A stretch of 58,865 nucleotides of DNA from Persicirhabdus sediminis. GTDB lineage: Bacteria > Verrucomicrobiota > Verrucomicrobiia > Verrucomicrobiales > Akkermansiaceae. The stretch's first letter is position 1; the number at the start of each line of letters is the position of its first letter. Position numbers and translations under genes: made by a program. The stretch spans positions 1 to 58,865 of the forward strand of contig NZ_JAENIM010000012.1 in NCBI RefSeq assembly GCF_016595495.1. Reading direction: 5' to 3'. Of this stretch, positions 26,374-34,706 are shown in pieces. The notes beneath the pieces are model-generated. The model searched no databases, was not told the DNA's origin, and saw only the letters and a list, made by a program, of their open reading frames with translations.

Positions 26374-27804
26374 TTAGCTGATAAGCTCAGGCCAATCTTC
26401 TGTGTGGAAGAATTCGCCTTCTGGCTTGTCAGTACGCTCGTAGGTGTGGGCACCAAAGAAGTCACGCTGAGCTTGCAGCAAGTTAGCTGGAGTACGCTCT
26501 GCACGGTAGGCATCGTAGTAGCTGAGTGAGCCACCGAATGAAGGAACTGGGATGCCGTTAGTAGCAGCGAGGGCTACGACTTCACGCCAGTCTTGTTGGC
26601 CTGAGTTGAGGATCTCAGTGAAGAATGGAGCAAGCATCAGGTTAGAGAGGTTTGCGTCAGCTTCATAGGCTTCGGTGATGCGGTTGAGGAAGCGTGCACG
26701 GATAATGCAGCCGCCACGCCAGATGCGAGCGATGGCGCCGAGGTCGAGATCCCAGCCTTGCTCTTTGCCCACCTTAGTGATGAGGTCGAGGCCTTGTGCG
26801 TAGGAGACGATCTTAGATGCGTAGAGTGCGTTGCGAACTTTCTTAACGAGCTCAGCTTTGTCCATCTTGAGGTCGAAGTTCCAGTTATCTGGTCCCTGAA
26901 GGATGCCAGATGCTACCTTACGCTGGTCGCGCATGGATGAGAGGATACGAGCTTCTACAGAACCTGCGATGGTTGAGAATGGAACTGCTTGCTCAACTGA
27001 ACCCATAACGGTCCAGCGGCCTGTGCCTTTCTGGCCAGCTTTGTCAACGATGAGGTCAACGATGTCTTTGCCAGTTTCAGGATCTTTTTGTTTGAAAATG
27101 TTAGCTGTGATTTCGATGAGGAAGCTCTCGAGGTCGCCTTCATTCCATTCGGTGAAGATGTCTGCGAGTTCTTCGTTGGAGAAGCCAGCTGCTTTGAAGA
27201 TGTTGTAGGCTTCGCAGATGAGCTGCATGTCGCCGTACTCGATGCCGTTGTGCACCATTTTCACGAAGTGACCTGCGCCACCTTCACCGATGTGAGTTAC
27301 ACATGGTACGCCGTCAACTTTAGCTGAGATAGCTTCGAAGATTGGCTGCATGACTTCCCAAGTAGAAGCTGGGCCGCCTGGCATGATTGATGGGCCTTTG
27401 AGTGCACCTTCTTCTCCACCTGAAACACCAGCGCCGATGAAGCGGAAACCTTTGTCAGCGAGATATTTCTCACGACGTACAGTGTCTGTGTAAAGAGTAT
27501 TGCCGCCGTCGATGATGATGTCACCTTGGTCGAGCAGAGGAATGAGTGATTCGATCACTGCGTCTACTGGGCCACCAGCTTGAACCATGATCTGAATCTT
27601 GCGTGGGCTAGCGAGGCTGTCGACGAAGTCTTCGAGGGTTTCTGCGCCGTAGAGGTTCTTGTCTTTGTTCTCAGCGATGAATTCCTGAGTCTTAGAAGTT
27701 GTACGGTTGTAAACAGAAACGCGGAATCCACGAGACTCGACGTTGAGAACAAGGTTTTGGCCCATTACTGCGAGGCCGATCAGTCCGAAATCAGATTTTT
27801 CCAT
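26374..27804 (-). CDS. gnd: 6-phosphogluconate dehydrogenase, decarboxylating
   Basis: This encodes 476 residues, close to the family norm of about 470. It converts 6-phosphogluconate to ribulose-5-phosphate with NADP reduction, in the oxidative pentose phosphate pathway. The start at 27804 gives MEKSDFGLIGLAVMGQNLVLN, placing the dinucleotide motif GLxGLAVMG where it belongs; an in-frame ATG at 27843 would add 13 unconserved residues. IIDGGNT, GVSGGEEGA and KMVHNGIEYGDMQ (catalytic Lys and substrate-binding residues) are present. No partner pathway gene is adjacent. Confidence 0.96.
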   Translation of the reverse strand: MEKSDFGLIGLAVMGQNLVLNVESRGFRVSVYNRTTSKTQEFIAENKDKNLYGAETLEDFVDSLASPRKIQIMVQAGGPVDAVIESLIPLLDQGDIIIDGGNTLYTDTVRREKYLADKGFRFIGAGVSGGEEGALKGPSIMPGGPASTWEVMQPIFEAISAKVDGVPCVTHIGEGGAGHFVKMVHNGIEYGDMQLICEAYNIFKAAGFSNEELADIFTEWNEGDLESFLIEITANIFKQKDPETGKDIVDLIVDKAGQKGTGRWTVMGSVEQAVPFSTIAGSVEARILSSMRDQRKVASGILQGPDNWNFDLKMDKAELVKKVRNALYASKIVSYAQGLDLITKVGKEQGWDLDLGAIARIWRGGCIIRARFLNRITEAYEADANLSNLMLAPFFTEILNSGQQDWREVVALAATNGIPVPSFGGSLSYYDAYRAERTPANLLQAQRDFFGAHTYERTDKPEGEFFHTEDWPELIS

Positions 27805-28365
27805 AAGTTGAATAGTTGCTGGTAATGCGGCGGCATTATTCATGGCTTGCCATCAGGATCAACAGGAACTTTACATAATGACAGAAAATGCATTTAAGTT
27901 ATTTATTTTAAAGGGTTTGCTTGTCAATTTTGACTTCCTGCTGTGTCATAATCCAGCTGGAAATGGGTAATAATTCTCAACATTTGACTCATGCTGACCA
28001 TGAATTTGTGTCAAACTACACGACTTGATTTGATTGAATTAGCTGATATTCACGCTGTCGTTGAGTGGTTTTATGGTGAGCTTCAGCTGGCGTGGAAGTG
28101 GTCGTTGTGTTGTTTTTTCTTCACCTAGACTGGCGAAATATGCATTTCTAAAAAATTCAGCCACCAGCTGGCTGCTAACCTTAAGCTAAATGTGACTCGC
28201 TGCGAGCTGTGGGCGGGGAGCTGCTTGGCGTATTATTTTGCACGGCGGCATACCTGAGTCATTGAGCCTATGATGAGCCATGCGAGGTAGTTTCAATTGA
28301 CGGCGATTTTTAAGAAACTATTCATTGTAGAAACATGTGAGCTCGACCATAGTTCGCCCGCCGAG
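27805..28365. other. Long intergenic region between gnd and pgsA
   Basis: This divergent intergenic region must carry promoters for gnd (minus) and pgsA (plus). I see no gene. Several AGCTGG hexamers are present near 27955, 28085 and 28166, but no clear hairpin or riboswitch-like fold. Confidence 0.4.
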
Positions 28366-28956
28366 ATGAATTTGCCAAATACCATCACCTTGCTCCGACT
28401 CGTTCTGACAGCTATTTTCTGTCTGGCTGCATCCTATCCAGGGAAGATCGGTTACGCGATTGCTCTGATTACCTTCGTGATTGCTGCCATCTCCGACTTT
28501 TTTGACGGCTACCTTGCGCGTAAGCTCAATCTCGTCACCTCCATGGGCAAATTGCTCGACCCTCTAGCTGACAAAATTCTCGTCTGTGCGGGATTTGTTT
28601 TTCTCACTGCGGCAAACCTATGCCCTGCGTGGATCACTGCCTTGATCTTGTGCCGTGAATTTCTCGTCACCGGTATCCGCCAGATTGCTGTAGAAAAAGG
28701 TACCGTGATCGCTGCTGATAAACTCGGTAAGTGGAAAACTACCTTCCAGCTGACCTACGTCATCACGCTGCTTGTTCACCTCATGCTGCGTGAATATTCC
28801 GAGTTTAATTGGTTCTTTGGATTCTTCAACTGGCTCAGCCAGCCGACTAACTTCCTTGTGCCGACTTCACTCTGGTTAGCGGTTATCTTCACCGTTTACT
28901 CTGGTTATTCCTACTTCTGGAATGCCCGCGACATGATCTTTGATCGCGACCAGTAA
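28366..28956 (+). CDS. pgsA: CDP-diacylglycerol-glycerol-3-phosphate 3-phosphatidyltransferase
   Basis: This encodes 196 residues from the ATG at 28366 (MNLPNTITLLRLVLTAIFC), the expected start of PgsA proteins; an upstream in-frame start would add 23 unrelated residues. The CDP-alcohol phosphotransferase motif D..DG..AR........G...D...D is complete in DFFDGYLARKLNLVTSMG followed by KLLDPLAD. The product makes phosphatidylglycerol phosphate in the inner membrane, with about five to six hydrophobic helices. Confidence 0.94.
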   Translation: MNLPNTITLLRLVLTAIFCLAASYPGKIGYAIALITFVIAAISDFFDGYLARKLNLVTSMGKLLDPLADKILVCAGFVFLTAANLCPAWITALILCREFLVTGIRQIAVEKGTVIAADKLGKWKTTFQLTYVITLLVHLMLREYSEFNWFFGFFNWLSQPTNFLVPTSLWLAVIFTVYSGYSYFWNARDMIFDRDQ

Positions 28957-29024
28957 GATGACTTGTCAGAAACTGCGGCTTCTTCGGTGATATAATAATC
29001 TTCCGTCAATCTTTGTCGCGAACC

Positions 29025-29269
29025 GTCTCTAGCTGGAAATGTTCTCTAGCTGGAAATGTTCTCTAGCTGGAAATGTTCTCTAGCTGGAAATGTTCTCTAG
29101 CTGGAAATGTTCTCTAGCTGGAAATGTTCTCTAGCTGGAAATGTTCTCTAGCTGGAAATGTTCTCTAGCTGGAAATGTTCTCTAGCTGGAAATGCTCTCT
29201 CTAGCGGGAAATGCTCTCTCTAGCTGGAAATGCTCTCTCTAGCGGGGAATGTTCTCTCTAGCGGGAAAT
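29025..29269. repeat. Minisatellite of 17-bp and 19-bp AGCTGGAAA units
   Basis: Ten units of 17 bp (TTCTCTAGCTGGAAATG, the first one base short) run from 29025 to 29193, the 17-bp copies identical. Four 19-bp variants follow to 29269 (GCTCTCTCTAGC.GGAAAT type, with T to G changes in the core). There is no spacer between units and no open frame across the array. The unit contains the AGCTGGAA motif that is dispersed over the whole window. Confidence 0.95.
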
Positions 29270-29362
29270 AGGAGCCTGGTAGATTAGCTGAACTCCTAGC
29301 TGTGATGATCTGGCGTATTTCTCAGGTAAGAGGACGCCTCAGCTCTAGCTAGAAAACAATAA

Positions 29363-29389
29363 AGCGCGAGCCGTATGACGGCTCGCGCT
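29363..29389 (-). terminator. Terminator of the first sulfatase gene
   Basis: AGCGCGAGCCGT atg ACGGCTCGCGCT is a perfect 12-bp GC-rich stem, 33 bp beyond the sulfatase stop. On the minus strand it is followed by TTATTGTTTT. Confidence 0.85.
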
Positions 29390-29421
29390 GGGAAATTAGA
29401 GGGGGGAATGTAGGACGCTGC

Positions 29422-30834
29422 TTACTTCTTGGCAGTGCCTTGTATTTTGTCAGTCTCGTTAAGTTTATCGAAGTCCTTAATGTCTTTGCACAGAGCTTCG
29501 ACGATTTCAGGGAATTGATCAGCAATGTCATTTTTCTCTTCCATGTCTTTGCTTAGGTCAAAGAGCATTGGCTTGAGATAGTAGTCCTGGTCGTAGAGTG
29601 GCAGGTCTTGCTTTCTCACTTTGCGGCCAAGGCGTTTTTCAAGTTCAACAGCTGATGTCTTGCGGTTCACTGGCCAGTGCAGCTTGTATTTGCCTTTGCG
29701 AGTGAAGTGGCCGCTTCCCGCGCGCCAGAACAACTGGTCGTGTGGTGCACCTTTGATTTCACCCTTCAGGTATGGTAGCAGATCTTTGCCGTCATAGTCG
29801 CGGTCAGTTAGCATTTCGCCCTTCGCTGCAGCGATGGATGTTGGGAAAATGTCTAAGTTAGACATCATGCCGTCGAAGGTAGTGCCAGCCTTGATTTGGC
29901 TAGGCCACTTGATCGCAAATGGCATGCGCACGCCGCCTTCGTAATAAGAGGCTTTGTTGCCGCTAAATGGTGGGTTCATGCGTTGGCCTGTGCCACCGTT
30001 GTCATTAGTTAGGAAAATAAGTGTATCGTCTGATAGGCCGAGTTCGTCGAGTTTGCTAACGATTTTTCCAACCTGCGCGTCAAAGCCTACAACCATGCCA
30101 TCATAGATGGTGTTAGCTTTCACATCATTGGTGCCAAGCTTCTTGTCCCATTTGGCTTTGTTGTAAGGTGTACCTGGAGGCAGGTATTTTGGGTCCACGT
30201 CTAACGGGGCGTGCACGTTGTATGGTGCAAAGTAGATGAAGAAGGGTTTGTCTTTGTTGCGATCGATAAACGATACCGCTTTGTCTCCCAGCGCATCTGT
30301 GAGGTAACCTTCACCCTTGGCTTCGACGCCATTTTCGTAAACACCTTCCCAGTTGAAGTAGCCATTGCCGCCACCGTAAAAACCGAAGTGGTAGTCAAAA
30401 CCACGTGCTGCTGGCCGGAACTCTTCATTCACACCAAGGTGCCATTTACCAAATGCCGCTGTGGTATAGCCTGATTTTTTCAGCTGGCGTGATAGAAATA
30501 CCTCGTCGGTAGAAACACCGTGGCGAAGCTCGACCGCCTCTTTGTCATTGCCTGATAGAGTTTCATAGTGGAAGCGTGATTGATATCTGCCAGTAAGCAA
30601 ACCGGCGCGTGATGGGGCGCAAACGGCGTGTGTTGCGTAGGCTTGATTGAAGAAAACACCGTCGTTGATCAACTTGTCAACGTGTGGAGTCTTGATGTTC
30701 TCATTGCCAGTGTAGCTGTAGCTGGAGTATGAAAGGTCGTCAGTTAGAATGACGATGATGTTCGGCTGTTTGGCTGCCGATAGACTGGCCGCGCAGACGA
30801 GTGCGGACAAACTGATCAGTGTAGTTTTGTTCAT
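29422..30834 (-). CDS. Secreted sulfatase, formylglycine type
   Basis: This encodes 470 residues with signal MNKTTLISLSALVCAASLSAA. The metal site begins with ILTDDLS. The activation motif CAPSR lies at residues 72-76; its Cys must be converted to formylglycine. FGKWHLG and FLTNDNGG give further metal and sulfate ligands. It belongs to the alkaline-phosphatase superfamily (type I sulfatases) and should remove sulfate from a polysaccharide in the periplasm. It is next to a second, clearly different sulfatase on the same strand, but each has its own terminator. Confidence 0.93.
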   Translation of the reverse strand: MNKTTLISLSALVCAASLSAAKQPNIIVILTDDLSYSSYSYTGNENIKTPHVDKLINDGVFFNQAYATHAVCAPSRAGLLTGRYQSRFHYETLSGNDKEAVELRHGVSTDEVFLSRQLKKSGYTTAAFGKWHLGVNEEFRPAARGFDYHFGFYGGGNGYFNWEGVYENGVEAKGEGYLTDALGDKAVSFIDRNKDKPFFIYFAPYNVHAPLDVDPKYLPPGTPYNKAKWDKKLGTNDVKANTIYDGMVVGFDAQVGKIVSKLDELGLSDDTLIFLTNDNGGTGQRMNPPFSGNKASYYEGGVRMPFAIKWPSQIKAGTTFDGMMSNLDIFPTSIAAAKGEMLTDRDYDGKDLLPYLKGEIKGAPHDQLFWRAGSGHFTRKGKYKLHWPVNRKTSAVELEKRLGRKVRKQDLPLYDQDYYLKPMLFDLSKDMEEKNDIADQFPEIVEALCKDIKDFDKLNETDKIQGTAKK

Positions 30835-30911
30835 GGTATTGTGGTGATCTAGCTCACTAGTTCAAGTGAACGATTTGGTTGTTAGGTTGGTTGGTGTTGC
30901 AAATGAAAATA

Positions 30912-30938
30912 GCTAACGAACACGATGTGTCCGTTAGC
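30912..30938 (-). terminator. Terminator between the two sulfatase genes
   Basis: GCTAACG(A)ACAC gat GTGT(C)CGTTAGC forms an 11-bp stem with one mismatch, 45 bp after the upstream sulfatase stop. On the minus strand TATTTTCATTT follows. Confidence 0.8.
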
Positions 30939-30983
30939 CATTGCTTCCATTTACATTGGATGAGTATTTTTATTTAGAGCTTA

Positions 30984-32585
30984 TTATTTGCTCTTTTTGC
31001 TTTTCTTGCTCTTAGGTTTAGGTGCTTCGAGAGCTTTTGGTGGCCAATTGTTCATCCAGTCCAGTTGTGGCCATGGATAGTTAGCATTAGTTAGCTCGGC
31101 ACCATCTGTAGTGCGGCCTCGTGTCACAACCTTTGTTCCTGCAGCGAGAATGCGCTCAACAATCTCAGGGTTTTGGTCAAAGAGGTTCTTTTTCTCATAC
31201 GGGTCTTCTTTGATGTTGTAGAGCTGACCGGTACGTGAATAGGCTTCAAATTCTACACCGAAGCTTTTGTCTGAGTAGGTGTTACCACCGCTGCCTGCAT
31301 TTGTGAGGAGCTTCCAGTCGCCTTGGCGGAATGCTAGATCTCCTTTAGAGCTGCGGTAGGCATAAACGCGTTGGTTATTGCCAGGAATTTCTTCACCGCG
31401 AAGCGCTGCTGCAAAGCTGAAGCTGTCTGGTAGGTCGTCAGCTCCGTATGTTGCGCTGGCGAGTTCGGCACAAGTAGCTGGCCAGTCAACTAATGAAACA
31501 ACTTGGTCAGAAGTGGTACCTGGCTTGATGACTGCTGGCCAGCTAACGATAAATGGCACGCGGTGGCCACCTTCCCAGTTGTCGCGCTTAGCTCCAAGCA
31601 GTTTGCCTGAGCTATCGTGGCCTGTGGTATTACGTGTACGGTACATGTTGCGCTCAGGTCCGTTGTCGGAGCTGATGAGTACTAATGTATTATCGTTAAT
31701 GCCTGAGTCTTTAAGTGCCTTCATTACGCGTCCAACATGGTAGTCGCACTCGATAACAAAATCACCATATTTGCCAACTTCACTTTTCCCTTGGAATTCT
31801 TTGATAGGGACGTGTGGTGAGTGTGGTGAGTTGAATGGCAGATAGATGTAGAATGGCTGCTTTTTATCGTGGTTTTTAATGTAGTCGATAGCACGGTCAG
31901 TTAGGTCACCCATAACAGCTTCATTGCTCCATGTGCTGGTACCTGGACCAGGGCGGCCAAATGCAGAGTTAGGGAAGTCAGCAGATGAAAGCATCTTGTC
32001 TGGAACTTCAGTCGTGCGGTCATTTTCAATATAAACATATGGCGGCATGTCTAGGCTGGCAGAAATACCAAAGTAGTAATCAAAACCAACTGAGGTAGGG
32101 CCTCCTGTAATTGGAGCTTTCCAGTCGATGTTCTCCAAGCTCATTTTGTTTTTACCTGCTTCACCATCTTTCACAGGCCAGTTCATGCCAAGGTGCCATT
32201 TACCAAACATGGCAGTTTTATAACCAGATGATTTTAGCACTGAAGCCACAGTAGCGCGGTCTGACTCTACCAAGTTTGGAGAGAATCCGCCGAGTACGCC
32301 TTGCTTAAGTTCTGTACGCCAGCTGTAACGACCAGTTAGTGCTGCATAACGACTTGGTGTACAGGCAGCAGCTGAACAGTGACCGTCGAGGAAACTAAGG
32401 CCTTCGCTGGCAACTTGGTCAATGTTAGGAGTTTGGATTTTTGACTCAGAGCTTAATGAGCTGATGTCGCCGTATCCAAGGTCATCAAAAAAGATGAAAA
32501 CGATATTAGGTTTCTCTTGAGCGCTTGCTAAAAGCGGCATTGAGCAGATTCCTGCCAATAATGAGTTTTTAAGAGCTTTTTTCAT
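30984..32585 (-). CDS. Secreted arylsulfatase-like sulfatase
   Basis: This encodes 533 residues with signal MKKALKNSLLAGICSMPLLASAQ. The DD pair of the metal site is in IFFDDLGYGD. The formylglycine motif CTPSR lies at residues 75-79. MFGKWHLGMN and LISSDNGPERN complete the active site. The extreme C-terminus is Lys/Ser rich (PKPKSKKSKKSK). It differs strongly from the neighbouring sulfatase, so the two probably act on different linkages of one polymer. Periplasmic or surface location is expected. Confidence 0.93.
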   Translation of the reverse strand: MKKALKNSLLAGICSMPLLASAQEKPNIVFIFFDDLGYGDISSLSSESKIQTPNIDQVASEGLSFLDGHCSAAACTPSRYAALTGRYSWRTELKQGVLGGFSPNLVESDRATVASVLKSSGYKTAMFGKWHLGMNWPVKDGEAGKNKMSLENIDWKAPITGGPTSVGFDYYFGISASLDMPPYVYIENDRTTEVPDKMLSSADFPNSAFGRPGPGTSTWSNEAVMGDLTDRAIDYIKNHDKKQPFYIYLPFNSPHSPHVPIKEFQGKSEVGKYGDFVIECDYHVGRVMKALKDSGINDNTLVLISSDNGPERNMYRTRNTTGHDSSGKLLGAKRDNWEGGHRVPFIVSWPAVIKPGTTSDQVVSLVDWPATCAELASATYGADDLPDSFSFAAALRGEEIPGNNQRVYAYRSSKGDLAFRQGDWKLLTNAGSGGNTYSDKSFGVEFEAYSRTGQLYNIKEDPYEKKNLFDQNPEIVERILAAGTKVVTRGRTTDGAELTNANYPWPQLDWMNNWPPKALEAPKPKSKKSKKSK

Positions 32586-32993
32586 TTGTGTTGGAGTTAG
32601 TATGATTTGCTAGCAATGATTGATTCCTTAGTTGGCATTGGTAGATGGCTGTTGATAGAGCCAGTTTACTTATAACAACTGAGGGGTAGAGCTTGTACTT
32701 TGGTAATTATGTTGGTTTTACCAAAGTAAATGATTTTGAGATACGCTGGCTGGTGAGACGTTTTTTCATATCCAGTCATTTTATTAAATTCCGGTGCTAG
32801 GGTTTCTGTTTGGTTTGGGGCTTAGTCGTCTGGTTTTGATTGATATTGAGATGGAAGAATGGCTTCGCACACCTGCTTGATGTGTCATCGAAATCGACTA
32901 GAGACAGAAAAAATCCAGCCATTCGAAATGGCTGGATTTGTGCAATGAGGACTATAATAAAGTCGACTAAATCTATTTTATGTATTTTGTGAA
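32586..32993. other. Intergenic region downstream of recD
   Basis: No gene is seen. The region holds the leader of the sulfatase gene and the terminator of the rec operon. A run of weakly AT-rich sequence near 32650-32760 has no recognisable site. Confidence 0.4.
32911..32939 (-). terminator. Terminator of the recCBD operon
   Basis: AAATCCAGCCA ttcgaaa TGGCTGGATTT is an 11-bp perfect stem, 55 bp past the recD stop, followed on the minus strand by TTTTCTGTC. Confidence 0.85.
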
Positions 32994-34694
32994 TTAGTCG
33001 ATTTGTAGCATGGGTGCCAGGCCGCTAGCTCGGTTGACTTTTTGTTCGATGGCAAATTTGAAGTGCCGCTCACTCGTCCATAAATGGGCATGATTTTTTG
33101 CACGGCTCAGGCCTGTGTACATCAACTCGCGGCTGAGCATTGGAAAATCATCCACAGGGGGTACGATCATCAAGATGTTATTATACTCGGATCCTTGCGT
33201 GCGGTGAATGGTTAGAGCCCATGCTGTCTGGTGTTTGGGCAATCTAGCTGGGTCTATCGTTCTCACTCCATCTGCGGAACGTAATACGATCATGAATTTC
33301 CCAGGCTTGGTTGGGTCTGGCAAACAGAGTCCTGTGTCACCGTTGTATAAGCCTAACTGGTGGTCGTTCTGGCCGATGATGATAGAGCGTCCAGCGTACC
33401 ATTCTCTCTCGGTATTGATGCCGGCCTGATAGAGGGCTCGATCAACTGCGGCATTGACGGCAGCTACGCCATATGGGCCACGGTGAATAGGCGTCAGTAT
33501 ACGAAATTGATCTATCAAATCCAATTTCTCAGCTGGCAATAGCGAGGTGTCCTGAATCACTGGCAGCCAAAACTTTTCAACCCAAGGAGTGAGCTTGGAA
33601 ATCAGCTGATGGGGGACTTTTTCATGGCTGATAGATCCAGCGTCGTTGGTATGACCAGCTAGCACCGTGTCCCACGCTTCATTGGCCTCGCCGTCGCGGA
33701 TGGCTTCGCAGCAGGCTTTGACTGGGCCACTCGTACGATAGCTCTTTTGTAGAGTGACACAGTTAGCTGAGACGCAGCTTGAGCCGTCTTCTGCAGCTGC
33801 CATCAGATCTGCGAGTACGGTGCCGACTTGAATGGACGAGAGTTGGTGTTGATCGCCTAACATGATGATGCGGGCGTTGTCAGGAATGGCATCTAGCAGG
33901 CGCTTCATTAATGGTAGATCAACCATAGAAGCTTCATCGATGATGACTAACTGTGTCTGCAGCGGATGGTTCGCGCCATGACGAAATTCCAGCTTGCCGG
34001 GTCGGTAGCCGAGTGCTCGGTGAATGGTAGCGGTTTCACTTGGTAGCTGATCTAGCAAGGTGCTGCTGATCTCACCTGTGGCTTGGATGTAGTTGATTCC
34101 CGAGAGGATGGACTGGCGCAGTCTATCAGCCGCTTTCCCTGTAGGTGCTAGTATCATGACCTGTTCAGGTGAGGTGAAGGCGGCTGCACTTTTCAGCAAA
34201 GTTAGAATTTTCACCACCGTGGTCGTTTTGCCTGTGCCTGGGCCGCCAGAGATGATGGTTAGGCGGCTCTTCATGGCTAGCTCTGCGGCTTTTCTCTGGT
34301 AATCGACTTCACCATCTAGCGGTGGAAATAGTTTGTCTAGCAATGTGGTTTCAACATCTAATGCGCTAGTTGAATCTTGCTGGCTGAAGGATCTGAGTTT
34401 GGCCGCTAGCTGTGACTCAAAGTGGTAATAGCGTCTTAGGTAGAGCCTATCCTCTGCGAGTACTAGCGGCGAGAACCCAGCACCAGAAGAAACGGCGCTG
34501 CCATCTTTGTCGCAGGCTAAGGCCTCGCGGGTGTGTTGTTCATCAAGTTCTTGATGGGCAAAGTATTCAGCCAAATTGAGGCATGACGAGCCAGCGTCAA
34601 CTGCACGACTGAGGTCGGCAAAGAGCGTGTCGAGTTGGTGGTTTTCGACGCGATGTTCGCGGCTGAGAAATTTTGAAAAATGGTCGGCTAACAT
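32994..34694 (-). CDS. recD: Exodeoxyribonuclease V alpha subunit
   Basis: This encodes 566 residues. It is the 5'-3' helicase motor of RecBCD. The Walker A motif GGPGTGKTTTV is near residues 150-160, Walker B LVIIDEASMVDL near 255, and the terminal superfamily-1 motif WALTIHRTQGSEYN near 520. The N-terminal 120 residues are the subunit-interface domain. It is the last gene of recC-recB-recD, 12 bp after recB. A classical RecD1 rather than RecD2 is indicated by context and length. Confidence 0.94.
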   Translation of the reverse strand: MLADHFSKFLSREHRVENHQLDTLFADLSRAVDAGSSCLNLAEYFAHQELDEQHTREALACDKDGSAVSSGAGFSPLVLAEDRLYLRRYYHFESQLAAKLRSFSQQDSTSALDVETTLLDKLFPPLDGEVDYQRKAAELAMKSRLTIISGGPGTGKTTTVVKILTLLKSAAAFTSPEQVMILAPTGKAADRLRQSILSGINYIQATGEISSTLLDQLPSETATIHRALGYRPGKLEFRHGANHPLQTQLVIIDEASMVDLPLMKRLLDAIPDNARIIMLGDQHQLSSIQVGTVLADLMAAAEDGSSCVSANCVTLQKSYRTSGPVKACCEAIRDGEANEAWDTVLAGHTNDAGSISHEKVPHQLISKLTPWVEKFWLPVIQDTSLLPAEKLDLIDQFRILTPIHRGPYGVAAVNAAVDRALYQAGINTEREWYAGRSIIIGQNDHQLGLYNGDTGLCLPDPTKPGKFMIVLRSADGVRTIDPARLPKHQTAWALTIHRTQGSEYNNILMIVPPVDDFPMLSRELMYTGLSRAKNHAHLWTSERHFKFAIEQKVNRASGLAPMLQID

Positions 34695-34706
34695 AGTGGT
34701 TTTTTG

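Noticed and set aside
29025-29269. CRISPR array
   Set aside because: The units are tandem without spacers and no cas gene is present.
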